Below are positions 10,687-24,900 of a stretch of DNA of 64,000 nucleotides, piece after piece. Position numbers and translations under genes: made by a program. Source of the stretch: Branchiostoma lanceolatum (taxonomy: Eukaryota > Chordata > Leptocardii > Amphioxiformes > Branchiostomatidae); NCBI RefSeq assembly GCF_035083965.1, contig NC_089727.1:11289501-11353500 (forward strand), given 5' to 3'. Each line of letters opens with the position of its first letter. Position 1 is the stretch's first letter. The notes under the pieces were generated by a model. The model did not search any database and was not told where the DNA came from. It saw nothing but the letters and a program-made list of their open reading frames with translations.

Positions 10687-13600
10687 ATGGATGCCAACAA
10701 AGTCACTGGTGCTACCAAGGAGAGGCTACAGAGACTGGAACAGCTTCGAGGTAAGCTAACACTAGCTCACTAAGGATCACATCATTTTCCCAAGAGTCAG
10801 CCATCTTTTTGGATTCAACAATCTAACTACTAAACTGACCCAATGCCGCAGATTAGGTACTTCAAGATTGCCCAGTGATCGTTTCCAATTCCACAAACAC
10901 ACAAAACTAGTATGTTGTACATTTTGTTACATTTCCGTTTCCTTTCTGCATATTAGTTGCTTACACATGCATTGAAATAGCTAAATCATTCTAATATACA
11001 GTTTGAACATGATTTGTAGCACTCACATAGACCTGTGTTCTTGTCTTGCTCTCAAAAATATGATATACATGTAGTACTACTAGGGACAGATAGTACTGTA
11101 CTACAATAATAAGGTTCAAGTCCGGACCTGGACCTGATCCTCTGGACCTGACCTGTAACTGAATTTTCTGTGCCAGTACCCACCCCTAGCCACGCCAAGA
11201 TATGTTCTTTGCTCTACAGGCAAACCTGTTGGTTCTGTACCCTTCTGGGACGTGGTGGTCATCACAGCTCTCGACAGCCAGCAGAAGCAGGTGTATGAGC
11301 TGCAGATCACCAAGAAGCTGCAAGGTGGTGAACTCCCCCTTGGGGTGAAGTACCTGGTGTTTGCTGATCCTTCGGGAGCCAAGATCGGTTTGTGTCTATA
11401 CCAACTGCTATCTTTCTCATTTATTTATTTTATGATTTATTTATTTTTTGCTTCAGGCTCAAAGGCTCATACGTACATGTACATATACACATCTAAAAAC
11501 AACAACGATAACGCCTACAGTACATGTATCTCCAATGCAATAAACTGCTTTAAAAAACGCACTATGAGCTAGCCTCTCGCGGCCTACATACAAGGTGGCA
11601 ATATTGACGCCAAAACCGACTGGAAAAGAAGGCTTCTGATTGCAGCAGAAGTCTGGTGATGTCTTTCCCAGACGCCAGGAGGCGAGCCGCAAACAAATGC
11701 ATCGATGCAATGTCATTTATGGGGAGAGGAGAGTTAAGTGAAATTGGAAAGAGAAAATTTGTTAAGTAGCCTTTGAATGTTTGGTATGATCCTCTGATAC
11801 CCATTCCCTTGATTTACTTGCAGTTCTACCTCTAACTGCTAGAGGCACTTTTAACACGTAATGTAGTACTGAAAATGTTGAATCAACAGGTTGGACATCT
11901 TTCTGCTGTTTCAGGAAAAATAAAATTGGGAGCAAGAAAAAGGAAAAATGTAGATCTCAACCATTTCAACTTATGGAGGTTTATGAAACAGAAAAACATG
12001 GATGTTCACTATTTAATCTTTATTTGAAGAAATGTGTTAGTCCAATTTTAGACATGGACTTAGATACAGTAGATAGGTTTTAAATTCTGGTCTGATGGTT
12101 CAAGACATTTGCTTCTTTAGTTGACTCATCAATTGTCTGTTCTAAAAATAAGGAAGTAAATAAAACTTGTTTTTCTCACAGGCCGATATGGTATCCACTT
12201 TCTAGCTTTATTTAATGGATGGTGTATGTTATTTTTATCAAGTAGTGCTCTACTCCCACTGTGCAGGATGCGGTGGTTCCACCCTGGAGGTCCTCTATCA
12301 GCTCAGGCAGCAGTATGGCAAGGAGCTGGACAACTGGAAGGTCCTACTGATCCATGCAGGGGGGTACAGTCAGCGGTTACCAAGTGCCAGTGTCTTAGGT
12401 ATGAGAGATTTGGTGCATCATTTATGTATGAACCCGATCTATGAGGCCATACAACATGGAATAACTAGGATAAGGGTTATCACTGATCAAAGTCTAGTTG
12501 AAAATAATCAATAACTGTGTCATTGAAATGAAATGTTACTGTGAATTTATTTACCTTTGTGGTGGTTTTATTCAGCTGTTTGAGTTTTTCAGTGTTTCAC
12601 AGTGTGAAAACTGCAAAAAGGAAACCACCAAAAAGGTTCCAAGATTTACAGTACATTCTATTCCCCTTGTAGGCAAAGTCTTCATGGCCACCCCCATAGG
12701 CAGCCCTATGTGGCAGATGCTGGAGCTGAAGCTGGCCTTGTACATGGACTTCCCACAACGCATGAAGCCCGGCGTCTTCCTCTGCTCCTCCGACACTGTG
12801 GAGACGTTTGAGTGTCCGCCACATGCAAACTGGTCCTTCAGTCAGGATGGTTTCACTGCTCTGGCCCACCCCTCCCCTGTAAGTATTGGTACAGGCCATG
12901 GTGTCTTCATTCTGGACCAATCAGATAAGGTAGATGGGGTTACCATTGATAGTGTTGAGATGAGGGAGTGTGTACAGTTCATCCATAAACCTACTGTAGA
13001 AGAGATGCGTGCTAAAGGTGCCATCCTACCACAAGAAGCTTCAAAATTATTCCTACAACATACAAACAACACAGAGCCCATTGTGTACACAGACAGTGCT
13101 TTCTACTTCGACCACCAAACTGGGAACAAACTGCTAGACTTCTACAAAAAGAACAAACCGCTGAATTGCGAGCTGGAGGCCTATGGGGACTTCCTCAGGC
13201 CTCTCGGGCCCAATGCCACAGATGAGTACGTCAACATTGCTGCAAATGTTTGTGAGGCTACTGCAGAGCTGGCACCCACAAAGACAAAACTGTTTGAACT
13301 GCTTAAGGGGTTGCCATTACATGTTGTGCTCCTTAACAATTCACGGTTCTACCACCTTGGTACCACTGCAGAATACCTGGACCATCTCTGCTGTAACACA
13401 GCATTCCAGTCAGAACTGGGACTGTCTCCCAAAGTCCTCACTGCCATTTTAGACAAGGAAAACAAGGCATCAGAAGCATTAGATAAACTGTCCAAACTGT
13501 CACAAGATTGTGATGAAGTCTGCTTGATGCACAGTGTTGTTTCATCAGATGCCACAATTGGTAGAAGGTCAGTTGTTGAGTACAGTGACGTCGGCCCAAA

Positions 13601-14117
13601 TGTGAATGTTGGAGCCAGCTGCATCATCAGCAATTGTGTTTTGGAGGCAAACACCACTGCAAGTTGTGTGGTATCAGACTATAGCTTCATGCACACTGTA
13701 ACTGTGGTAGAGAGAGAGACGAAAGTTCTGAGATATGTAACTATCATTTTTGACATTAGAGATGACATGAAGAAGACTGTAGCTCCAAAAGATGCTGGGA
13801 AACTCAGGTACTATGGGATGTCAGTTGATGACGTCGCGAAGTGTCTTCAAAAACCAACACCCCAGCAACTGTTTCCTAGCAATGCCCAATCATGCAGCAT
13901 TTGGAATGCCAAGTTGTTCCCACTGTCAGATGACATGGCAAGTTCAGCATCTGTTGCCATGGAGATGGTGAGAGCATTGCATGCTGGGAAGGAGTTCCCT
14001 GGGGGTGATGACATCACCAGGGTGTCCATGGCTGATGTGATGAAAGTGAGGAATACAGCAGGAATGCTGCAGTTCAGAGATGGGCTCCTTGAAAAAATCA
14101 GCGCTGCCTTAAATTAG
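10687..14117 (+). CDS. FPGT: fucose-1-phosphate guanylyltransferase (GDP-L-fucose pyrophosphorylase), four coding exons, complete
   Basis: Exons 10687-10750, 11220-11387, 12267-12398 and 12673-14117; every intron is GT-AG and phase 1; 1809 nt, 602 codons plus stop, close to the vertebrate protein (about 590-600). The enzyme condenses L-fucose-1-phosphate with GTP to GDP-L-fucose in the cytosolic salvage route after fucokinase. Visible family blocks: ATKERLQRLEQLRG near the N-terminus; FWDVVVITALDSQQKQVYE; GELPLGVKYLVFADPSGAKI; GCGGSTL (78-84) and LLIHAGGYSQRLPSAS (104-119), the nucleotide-binding region; GSPMWQMLELKLALYMDFP; TALAHPSPVSIGTGHGVF; VYTDSAFYFDH; and a left-handed-helix-like tail (SVVEYSDVGPNVNVGASC). 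The start is the ATG at 10687; an upstream noncoding exon is possible. The gene is divergent from the 3CxxC gene 1.4 kb away. Confidence 0.95.
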
Positions 14118-14459
14118 TTCACTACTGGTAAATTCTCCGAAAGCTAGGGACTAACTTTGGTAGAAATACCAAGTAAGATGACGGAAAACTTAGAGGTGGG
14201 TAATTGGTCCAGGATTATCCAATCACAAACTGCTTGCCATTGTGTTTCTCTACACAGCTCATTGTTGTATATGGTACTTGTTTTTGTATTGGTCTTTCCT
14301 CACACTAAGTCACAGACTTACTGGCTATTGGAAAAGCATATAGGTGAAATATGTATTAATCATAACGTGCAATAGATGATAAGATAAAAGCATCATTCTA
14401 TTAAAGTAATCACTGCTCTGAAGAACAGTTGTAGGAATGGGTGTGGGGCAAACATTTTT

Positions 14460-14465
14460 AATAAA
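14460..14465 (+). terminator. poly(A) signal of FPGT
   Basis: AATAAA lies about 345 bases after the stop codon and is the first canonical signal on the plus strand downstream of it. The actual cleavage site is not visible. Confidence 0.6.
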
Positions 14466-14605
14466 TATCCATGTTTCAATGGAGTCTAAGGATACATTTA
14501 GAAAACTTTGTTGTTGTTTTTCTTATCCACCAGTACAAACGTGTGTCCACGAAGGTCATCTCTCTCCAGTCTCCACTAACAAGTTCGTTGGCATCGTGAT
14601 CAGAT

Positions 14606-14819
14606 TACTGTAAATCCAGAAATGTTCCCAGTGGTTTTATGTTCGCGATTTTCGTGGTGACCGTTTCACCACAAACTTAGAACCACTGTGAACATTCTTG
14701 TCCAATACTGTAGCGGCATGTTACTATAGTGCTGCCCCGAACATTAAACCACCGGGAACACTCCATTTTCTCCTTAGCACGAAATTAAAACCATGCGAAC
14801 TTAAAATGCATTTACAGTA
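14606..14819. mobile_element. TACTGTAAAT-ended MITE-like element, copy 1
   Basis: It opens TACTGTAAATCCAGAAATG and closes ATGCATTTACAGTA, an inverted-terminal-repeat pair. The body repeats TTTTATGTTCGCG and GAACATT-type words in both orientations, matching the copy at 40.1 kb. It lies downstream of FPGT. Confidence 0.75.
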
Positions 14820-17800
14820 CTTCCACTTGGCACAAGTCATGTGGAATAATTGTTGTGCTTCAGTCATAACAATAAGCTGAGCAGACCTGTTCCAGGATTG
14901 ATTAATGATCGTGTCCATTGTGTGTGATGGGAATTAGCCGGTGAAAAGTTTCTTTGATCTTATTGTGCCTAACCTGTGCCGCAGTTAGTGACATTTTGGA
15001 AATATTTGCTTCTACCAACAAATCAGGAGACCAAAACACGAGCTTCTGCTTTCTTACATTTTGTATGGTTGTATTTGTGGCAAATTCAAAGACGCTGTGA
15101 CCTCTTGATTTTCACAAACTGAAATGTGCCGATGGATTGTGACTGAAAGTTTCTGTACCCACTCTATGTTAGCCATTAGTGCTGCCTGCAAGGTATCCTT
15201 CAGAATACAGAACAAAACAAAATAGAGGTCAGACAGTATCATAAATCACAAGTTTGTTGACAGCTTAACTACATGACATTTGACCCTGATTGGAACAAAG
15301 AAAACCTGCACACCTGTAGCCTGTAACCTTTATTGCAACACTCTAAGTTGAGCCATGACCAAAACAACTACTTTTAGTAGCTTTGATCTCCGTAATTCCA
15401 GTAATTATAGGATTTGTGACCTGGCTGACAGATGGTATCAACAACAATACCTCAAACCTCCTTGCTCAAACCTTGACTTTTATATGATGATTTGACCGAT
15501 ATTATGACCTTGTAGATACAGACCTGAATGTTAGCCAAGGCTGTTTTTTTATGTGTAGGTATCTTATTGTTAACTGAAATTGTCTTGGCCTTTTTACTAT
15601 TCTCGCAAGTTATAGTCAAGTCAAGTTTATTGCACAACAATTGCATCAGGTACAATGTATGGCAAATAACATGGAATAACCATAGCCTTACAGCTTCTTA
15701 GTGCACAGTTTGAATTTGTTCAGTTTCCACAAGCTGCACTTTTGTAACGTAACTACTGCAGACAAAAGTTGAAACATCCAACTTTGATATTCATTGATCA
15801 AATCTCTTTTGTGCCTTGTGATTTCTTAGTTTTTGCTGCTGCTACCACAGAGCAAGTTTGTACACTCTAAAACTGACAGGCTTGAAAAACTAGGCAGCAC
15901 AGTTTGTCCTATACTGTACATATAGGCTATAGCAATTACATGATTGTGATCTGCAGTTCTAAAGGAAATTGCCAGGAGACTCAGGCTAAGATCACTTCTT
16001 GCTTCAGCTTCAGAAAACAAAAATTGTAACAATCCATCCATAAACCAACATGTTCATGATGAACACATATCAACCTCCTGTACTCCACAGTAATACAACC
16101 ACTGATTTTACAATGGTAGGTCTCACATTTATTTGTAAACCAATACTAAGCAAAGATTTTATCCAGTTGTTTGAGTAATTATTTTTGGCATTTGCTGTAT
16201 GTTGTTGAGAAGTTTTAAGAAATGGGCTTCAAAGTTGTAACACTAAGTAGGTAGTCAAATTCTTTCTTTGATATTCAAACTATCCATGGTGATTCAAGGT
16301 TTGAAACTCTTGCCAGTTTTAGGAAGGTTTGATACAATCTTGCGATCCCCGCTCTGAAGGTAAATTTTTGCACGGCATAACATCATGGCCATGCGTTTAT
16401 CATGTGAATGCCATGTGCCGCTCATGTTGGTGAAATTCACTGCACAACACTGTTTTCTTTCATCACGTCAAGCAAGTGGAGGGACAAACATAGTGACTTT
16501 ACTATCATTTGTCTGTAGACTACTTTGGACAGTTACTGTGCATTTTTTTCTGGTCTATGCACTTCAAGCATAGCGCTAAAAGGGAAAAGACTGAAGTGGA
16601 TGATAATGGGTAACGCTAGTACAATTCTTCATCATAGACCTCAGTACAAATACATGCTCGCACGGCGTTAAATAGGCGGAGAAAAACAGACTATGCATTT
16701 GTCTTTTTAGAAGAGATGATATTTCTTCCAATGGGTTAAACATTTGGCTCTGTCCGCGCGGTTGTCAGATAAATGCGTTTTGAATAAATTGGACGATAAT
16801 TGGTCATGTTACGTTAGGTCTGTTTTACACGTAATTGGCACTTCTTAGAGTGGAAAAATGGCATTTCAGATCTTGCTGATAAGATAGAGATCAAACTTTC
16901 AAAGCCACTGTGTGGTAGTCAAGCATTTATATGTGTCTCATACCTTCAAAATTATTACATGGTATGATTTTGCTTGAAATCATATTGTAGCCATAGTAAC
17001 ATGCAATTCTAAAAGGTTAAAGGTGTAAAAAAACAACTTCAATGTGCAATACGAGTTGCCTATCAAGGACAGATTTCCTGGAATCGTTTTTGACATCATA
17101 ATGAACTCTTTCACTCCATAGGGTTTTGTATAGCCTTAGGCGTTGAAAATTAGATGCAAGCGAAAAAAGGGGCCAACTCCAAACTGAAGCAAAGCGTAGC
17201 ACTTTTTCACTAGCTAGAAACGCAGGTGTAGTGATGACATTTTTGACAAAGATGACAATATTTATGTTATACAGATAACATCATGCTGCTAGTTACAGTA
17301 CACAACTTTGATGCTATCATGTGAGTGTATAGAGAGTATGTGATTGTTCGTTGTGAATGAGTTGCACAAGTAAGGAATACCAAAGTTATTTTCTTTTATA
17401 TTGTGCAAATTCTATCCATGATTTTTATAAAAGTTGGTATCATGCCGTTTTGATGTAAACTTTAAGGTGAAATGACGTGGATTTAACCTGTCATTGACAA
17501 TGACGGCAAACAAGCCCAAGCACAATTGTCTAGGTCCTCCATAATTATAGTAGAATTACTGGGGCCTTTACCATCCCCTCTGGCAGAGCATATTCAATGA
17601 CTCAAACTGTCTTCTGTTCTCACCCTGCAGCTTTTTATGTTTATGGGAACAGGAATGTTGCCTGCCCAGCTATGTGTGGCATAGAAACAGATAATTTGCT
17701 GTCGCTTTTCTGATTACTACAAGTTTAGAAATAGGCAAGCCACTTTTTTTTCTCACTTTTTTGCATTGTTTTGTTTTGTTGAGCACTCCACCACCGGCCA

Positions 17801-18370
17801 CACTTAGCCGTGCACCTCACCCTGGACACGATGCCCCATAGTGGGTTTTGCCCAGTATACTTAAGAAGAAGAAGAAGATGTAGCCCCTGTAAGTTTTTTA
17901 TCATTCTTTGTACAATATGCTTCATGGTCAACCCAATTTTCAGTTATAATATACAGACATATTTCCCAACACCCCCTGTTCAATCCTTCTCATTTTTGAA
18001 GTGCTAAAATGTTCTAAGATAGCCATGAATTCAGATTTTTACCTTTGACCAAAATTTCTTTAATTGCAGAGGTTTGCCTTTTCTTATCACATGAACAAAT
18101 TTCACGCAACCTTGTTTGCAGTGCAGTAAGATGTCTCAAGCTGATTAAGAACGAATTGATATGACCTTCCGACACCACAGCATAAACCTATAATACTAAT
18201 ACAAACTAGTAAGATGATGCAATACCTAATGGTCATGACGCTGGATTGTATAATTATAGCAGCTTGCCATGATCGGTATATGGATTTTCATGATTGCCTA
18301 AGATTTTATGCAGGTTCTGTGGAAAACTTGATACAGATGTACATTTTTTTAACCATGGCCCAGTCTGTCC
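14820..18370. other. intergenic, no gene seen
   Basis: AT-rich DNA with only short stop-ridden frames. A dispersed repeat piece (TTATTGCACAACAATTGCAT, about 15627-15660) recurs in variant form near 56730. An (AGA)n-ended fragment lies at about 17783-17880, containing the phrase CACCTCACCCTGGACACGAT; it is probably the 3' end of an unidentified repeat. Confidence 0.55.
15627..15662. repeat. dispersed repeat fragment, pair of 56731-56765
   Basis: TTATTGCACAACAATTGCAT followed by CAGGTACAATGTATG closely matches TCATTGCGCAACAATTGTAC followed by CAGGTACAACGTATG near 56731. Two copies 41 kb apart indicate a dispersed repeat, possibly a retroelement 3' end. Confidence 0.6.
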
Positions 18371-18978
18371 AATTTTTTTTTTTTTTTTTCAACCTTTATT
18401 TAACCTTGAAAGTATGTACAACATACACTCTTCGGCCGAGGCCGTTTTTCAAGAGTTCAAGGGAGGAGGTCAGGGGTCCTTTCAACGTACCATCGTATAA
18501 TAGAAACATAAATTGTTATACAAAAATAACGTAACAATCAGTATTCCATAATCATATTCGGTATATAAAGATAAGTCGACTATATAACATCATTTCCCTA
18601 TTCGGTAATAATACTCAGTTCGTAGTTACTCGACGCAACATATTCTTAAATGTTGCAACTGAAGGCGCCGTTCTCAAGTTTGGTGTCAGACTGTTCCATA
18701 GAGTTGTACCTGAGTAGGAGATAGATCTTCTATATACTTCTCTACGGACCATTGGTACATGCAGTAGGTTAGACTCGCTTTGTCGTGTTGTTCTAGTTGC
18801 CCTATCTCTACAGTACGTGAACATATGTCTCATGTAGGCTGGTAACAGGTTATTAAGAGCCTTATATGTCAGTAAAGCCTTCTGGTGCCTGTATATAGAT
18901 TTGATGTTCTTCCAGCCCAGTCGTGTCAGTACTTCAGCTGATGGTGTTCTGTACGGAGACCGTTCATTATGGAACACT
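18371..18978 (-). mobile_element. 3' fragment of a poly(A)-tailed non-LTR retrotransposon
   Basis: The minus-strand frame 18977-18615 reads VLTRLGWKNIKSIYRHQKAL, LLTYKALNNLLPAYM, SYSGTTLWNSLTPNLR and SVATFKNMLRR. This is the standard C-terminal end of a LINE reverse-transcriptase ORF (LGW, YKALN, LWNSLP, FK-LK). It is followed by a short 3' UTR and an A-tail, seen as a T run at about 18371-18388 on plus. The RT core and endonuclease are absent. It differs from the (TCTAC)n-tailed copy at 4 kb, so it is a second lineage. Confidence 0.85.
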
Positions 18979-21900
18979 GAAGTCTAGTGTGACAACAGCT
19001 CACAACTGAAAAATTGTACAAAATGTTTTTACCATTATGAAACATGTGATATTCTTTATACTTCATGCGTTTCAGGAGAATGAAATGGTTTTGACCTGAC
19101 AGAAGACCTATCTATCACCTTCAGATCTGAGACATCCTCCATATGTAGAAGACAATGATTAGTCAGGATGCTTCTCATTAGACAACAACTGTCTTCCTAC
19201 CATATGCAGACCAGATATAGCTGCCCCTGTTACTATATTGGTCCAAGTCAACATGTTTGCCGACTATTTTTGTCGGTGTGAAATGAATTATTGACCTCTA
19301 GAGGGACACATAAAACCGGCTGATAATGTGACGTGCTTGTGTCGCCAGAACGCAGGCTCCAGACAGCGTCTCCATATATCGCAATGTTATTGACCTTGGA
19401 CTAGTCTATAAATACAGGCTATCATCATACGTGTATGCTGGTCATCTGTCTCCATAGACCCATGTTGTGTACTATTTTGGAATGGGTTTTCTAGCCGCTG
19501 TGACCCGGAGGGCATCGCTAGCCATTACTCCCATCTACACACTCTCCGTGGATGAGACATGTGGCTATTCCTGACCGCGCTGGCCTGTTATAGTAACAGT
19601 AATAGTTTGGGATGAAATTCCTCCCCCAAATTAGTAGGGCCCTTGGCCATGTCCAACTGCTGGGGTTAACCAAAAGCATGGACCTGTGCATGGTTAGAAT
19701 TTAGGAATACATGAACTTTAACACGTCCTTTAACGAGGCAGGCTTGTCTGCTTGGCAGGACAGACGCCACGGCAGGAGCTATCTTGGACATTTCAAGAAT
19801 TGACAACACTCATGCTGTATTCCAGTTTAGGCTCTGACTAAGACTTCTTAGTATCTATGAGGACCAGGAAGTGTGCAAGATTCCGCAGACACCAGACAAC
19901 TGTTGGAAACTTATTGAGCAAGGGAATCTGTCACAAAATATTACATACAATGTGCATAGGAAGTACAGAAGACAGTAACATGAAACTTTATTGACATGAC
20001 AAAATACAGAGACTTTTGTTAGCCTCCATAGCAGAATTTTGGAAGGTCAACTACAGTAACAGAATAATGAAAATTTCATGCAACTACAAAATCATTTCTC
20101 CAAAGGATCGATTGCGATTTAAGACACTCCTATGGTTTACAACAGTTTTTGGTAGCAATACACTCTCCGTGTGATCAATTTTTATTGCTTTATGTGCATA
20201 CTATGTACTTAAACATTGTTGACTTACCCCAAATTTTTTTGCGATAACTTAATGTGTGTTAAATGGTAACAAAACAGTCACTTTTCATCACAACAAGGAC
20301 AATAGACGACCTTCATGAACAGAATGATAGATGACCTTCATGTTAGAACCTACTGAAAATGTGTTCCACCTACGAAAATGAAGACATCTTAATTGCCCAT
20401 CTCGGAAACTCTTACAACTTGTCTGCCCATAATCACGTCCAGTAGTGAAGTGTGAGAGGAAGGGGAAAGAGACGACTTCCTCCTGTCCTTGAGTTGGTCT
20501 TCATGTGTTACCTGTGCCAACATGAGGTGTTAAACAATAGGTAATGGCACACATCCTGTGCACAGGGAACTGTGCCAGACAGCACCCTGCTGTGTGTGAT
20601 ACCCCCATCTCCTACATGTCCTACACACAACTTCTAACAGGTGTTTCTGTGTGCACAAATGATAACTTGATGCTAACCCCAGAGTAGTCAGCAAACAAAT
20701 GTTATTTTGATAACCATCGTGAGTTGTTGCTGAAAAGGCAGCTACTGGTACTATATTTGGACTGTGGTGCTATATTTGGTTTTGAAAACATTTGTGGCAA
20801 ACATGTTACTCTTGATATGTTCAAATACACTAATCATTTAGACAGTTTTTGCAAACTATGCATGTAAATATAACGTTACAGTTATTCATATCAACTGCCC
20901 TCTTTTGACAAATCCTGGATTTTGCATTGCTTCTTCACAAAACTGTATCAGTACATTTGTATTCATTTGTCAAAGTAGAGTCAATATTGTGAAGGTGATA
21001 TCTGTTGGTTTAACACTTTTTGACATTATTTCAGTGTTGGATAATATGAGACAGTATGCACACTAGACTGACATGTAATATATGCAGTCAAACCTACACT
21101 GCTCTTTAAAATGCATCAGCTAGCTGTTGCAGTAATGATTTACGCAAGCATCATTCCCGTTGTTAAAAAGTTTGGTTCTAGACCTTTACATTATGCAAAC
21201 CCTTTATTTGTCGGCTGTTACAGTACCTGATACAACACAGACCCATGTATTATGACTGGGACGTCATGCCATAAAAGGCCAGGCTACAGGACCTTAACAA
21301 CCATGAGGCAACTTTAATAGACCACACAGGCTTCATTTAATGATAGCCTCGTCCACACACAGATGTCATCCCTAAAATTTAGAATGCGTATAACGTTGTG
21401 GCCTGACTAGGTTCTGACAATGTCATGGTCAAAAACGATTTGCTAGAAATTGGAGACTATCTGGTTATAGACATGATCTTTGTCCAAAGACGAAAGGGGA
21501 ATTTTGTTAAATGTGGAAACAAGGCTAAAGATTAAGATGTAGTTCTGCAGGACTGGTCCATTTTAATTTGTACTTCCACATGTCTCTTGTATTCCCACCT
21601 GCTGTTTGATATCAAGCTAGGATGCTAAGGTTTTTTTCTCATGTGAAAAAAACTAGATGTAACCTCCATTAACATTAATCCGCCAGGTTATATAATGTGC
21701 CACTTTGAAAAACAATGCGTTTGAGATATCTCTAGTGCAGTACCCCCCATGTATGCACAGTTTAGATATACAGGAGTGCATTATACAGAGGGACGTTGGG
21801 CTGGAGATCTGTTTGGACGTATCTTTTCAGGGTGGCGGAATTATGTACCCTTGCGGAATTATGTTAGTAGATGTTAGCTGTTAGATGGTGATTTTTTCCT

Positions 21901-24900
21901 TATTAACCTATTAACACTGGTTATAGGTGGTCGTCTGTAAAATTAGCCTTAACCAGTTTATTTCACACCTCGGACCCTCAAGAGATTTTATCCTGTGATA
22001 AGTTGAAACTGGAAAAGCTCAAGGAGACTCAGAGTAACGATCTATCTTTCTGCCAAAGCATCCTAGTAGACAACCAGTTTGCTCAATGCAATGGGGCAAC
22101 TCTCATTGTATTTTCTCTCAAAAACAAGTAGTTTTTTGGATTGGCCTAACCGCCATCAGTCCATCCTGGATGCAGATAATAAGTAAGTAATAGGTCGTGG
22201 GAACGCCAAATTGTTGGCAGGCTAACATGTCTGGATTAGCTGAATTTTATATGGCTCCAGAAAAAAGAATGCTTGTGAAAATTCTTGATTGCAGATCTGG
22301 ATCCAGATTAAGTTGTACTTAACCCCTTCTTCCCTGGTTCAAGTGAAACAAGACTGGTTAAAATGTAACCGCAGCGGAAAGATCACTTTGATGGAAAACA
22401 TCAATCTGACAACGTTAGACTTAGTCAGAAAACATCTGCACATTAACTTTACTGTCAGAGACTAGAAGGTTCTTTGGAAGTTTGCCCATCTGCCAATTGT
22501 GGCATCAACATCTCAGTCAGTCTGCAGAAATGTGCGTGGGAGTCTAACTTGCATCTCTTTCCTCCTCAGCAACTAAAACACATTTGGTATTTGGAAAATG
22601 GCCATGTACATGTCTTCAATATCGGAATGTTACAAATGACTGGTAGTAAAACAGTGTTATGAGTAATATAGTGGCACGCTGTCTGGCTATTGAAATTGTC
22701 TGAACTCGTATTTCGTATATGCATCCCCCATTCCCCCTATTCTTTATAGATTGAACCTCAAAAACCCAACACCCAAGAAGTGGAAAACTTACTAATTAAA
22801 AACAACATATAGTAGTAGCTTTGAATCTTAAATCTAAACTGAAGAGATTCCAAAAGGTCTTCCTTTTTGAAAGGATTTTTGTTTTAATGTCTTTTGGATC
22901 TAACAAAGAAAATTCTTCAAAATCACTTTTTGGAGGAGCTTTTCAGTGTGGCTTGAACTTGTTGTGAAGAGAACTAAGATTTCCTTCAGACCATGAAAGG
23001 TAGTGGCTCCTCTGTTGGAGCCAGAGACTAAAAGAGAGCATCTAATGCTGATGGATTTTGTCATACAATTCAAATCTTACATGGCTGATAAAAATCACAA
23101 ACTAAGGCAGAAGGATTTCATATTTTTTGTACCAACCTAATCAATGTAGCTTCGTTCAGCTTTTGTTCACTCGAACTGTTTTTACCCTGGGGAAGGGAAA
23201 GTTGCCACTAATTATAAGACAAGATGAAGAAGGATGGGTCTGTACTATACTGAATTTTAAAGAATTTTGACAAACCTGATTCACATCGAAAAGCTAACGT
23301 CCAGGAAGGGAACATCCTAATTGTGGGCATGTTGTCATCATCCAAACTTAAGAATTATTACAGGTAAGTATTAGTGAGTAATAACATGATTGTTGTCCCC
23401 GATAATAAAGAAAGTTTCTTCCCAGCTTATCATGTTTCAAACTGTCCTTTCAATGGAAGGGTACCTTTTTGTCTTGCAAACAAGCATATCATCATGATGT
23501 CACATAATGGGACACACACAATAATTATCTCTCCCTTTTCACAATAGCTCGAAGGCACAAGACTTAATTACATGAAAATCTTTTGTTGATATTTTTAGGA
23601 GAGTCAGAAAAACAAGTTGTTACCTCGGTCAAAGGGTACACCTGTGACAAAAGAACAATGAACACTGAACGTCTGACAACTTGTTGCACAAGGTCAGTCT
23701 GGATGGTAACCCCAAAGGGTCACGGCTGATGGCCAAATAGACCATACTCACCATTGAAAAATATTCTAGTACGAGATGGTCATGTTAAGTTTTGTATACT
23801 GACAGAAAATGGTGTAACGTTATAGTTGTGACGTGTGACAGAGAAAAACAATGCCGCTGAGACACAAAGTACATTATCTTATTCCTCGAGATCACAACAT
23901 ATTTCTGTTATGTTCAGGTGAGCACCAAAGTTTTATTAACTATTTAGTAAACTGCACAAGCTCTTGGGATTTTGAGTGACTTAAACTTGAATCCAGACGT
24001 TGATAAATCTTGTCAAACATGTCTTAAAGGGTTGAAAGGTTCAGGATAAGATTAGATTTGAAGAAGTCTCTCTGTTTCAAATTACAACAGAGAAAGGAGT
24101 TTTATTCCTGTTTATAATTCTTTCTGACACGGCATGGCTCCAAGTGTCTGTCCTTCCGTCCCAGGATGACACTTGCTGCTTGGAAAGGAAAAGATTCAGC
24201 CATTCCTTCCCCCTTCGACAGATAAAAATTAAAACTTCACTACATTTTCATCAGGTCATTAATTGCAACCAAGCCATCCACCAAACTAAGGAGAAGCCAT
24301 TTGAAATGTGCTCATTAAAAGATCTGCAATAGCTTTTTAGGAGATTAAGAAGTTCAAAAAAGATGACTTGCACCTTCAGCACTTGAATGTAGAGATTTGT
24401 TCTGTCAAACTGAGAGGACGGACAAAAATCTACAGCTGTAAAGAGCCCTTTATTTATATATTGTTCAATCCAATTACTGTTTTCACGTTTTCAATTTCAC
24501 GAATGTCAGAACACAAATTTCACATACAAGTTGTGCATTTTGTATATGAAGAAACACAAGCAAATAAGTCTGAAATTCTTGCATCATAGAACAAATCTTT
24601 CTTGCGACTTTGAATATTTGCTCCATTCAGCAAGCCCAAACCACCTGTGAATACCTGTGATGTTCAACTGACAGGCTTGTTTTGGCAGGTAGTTCATCAT
24701 ATAGGTGACATACACTTCTCACAGTTATCTCAAAAGTCATCTGACCTTTAGCAGGGATCTAGTCTTTGTATTTTTCAAAGGCTATATACCACCTGCTGAT
24801 CCAACTGTTTATAACTACAATGCAGCTTCTAGTGCTTTCTGCTGCATCTGATAGCAGAACTTATATTGAAGTTATAAGTTACTAGTAAGTTGGATGATTA

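Noticed and set aside
12498..12672. N-terminal extension of the large FPGT frame into intron 3
   Set aside because: Family alignment and phase show the exon starts at 12673 after a TTGTAG acceptor. The upstream part is intron that happens to be open; a retained-intron form would lose the nucleotide-binding region.
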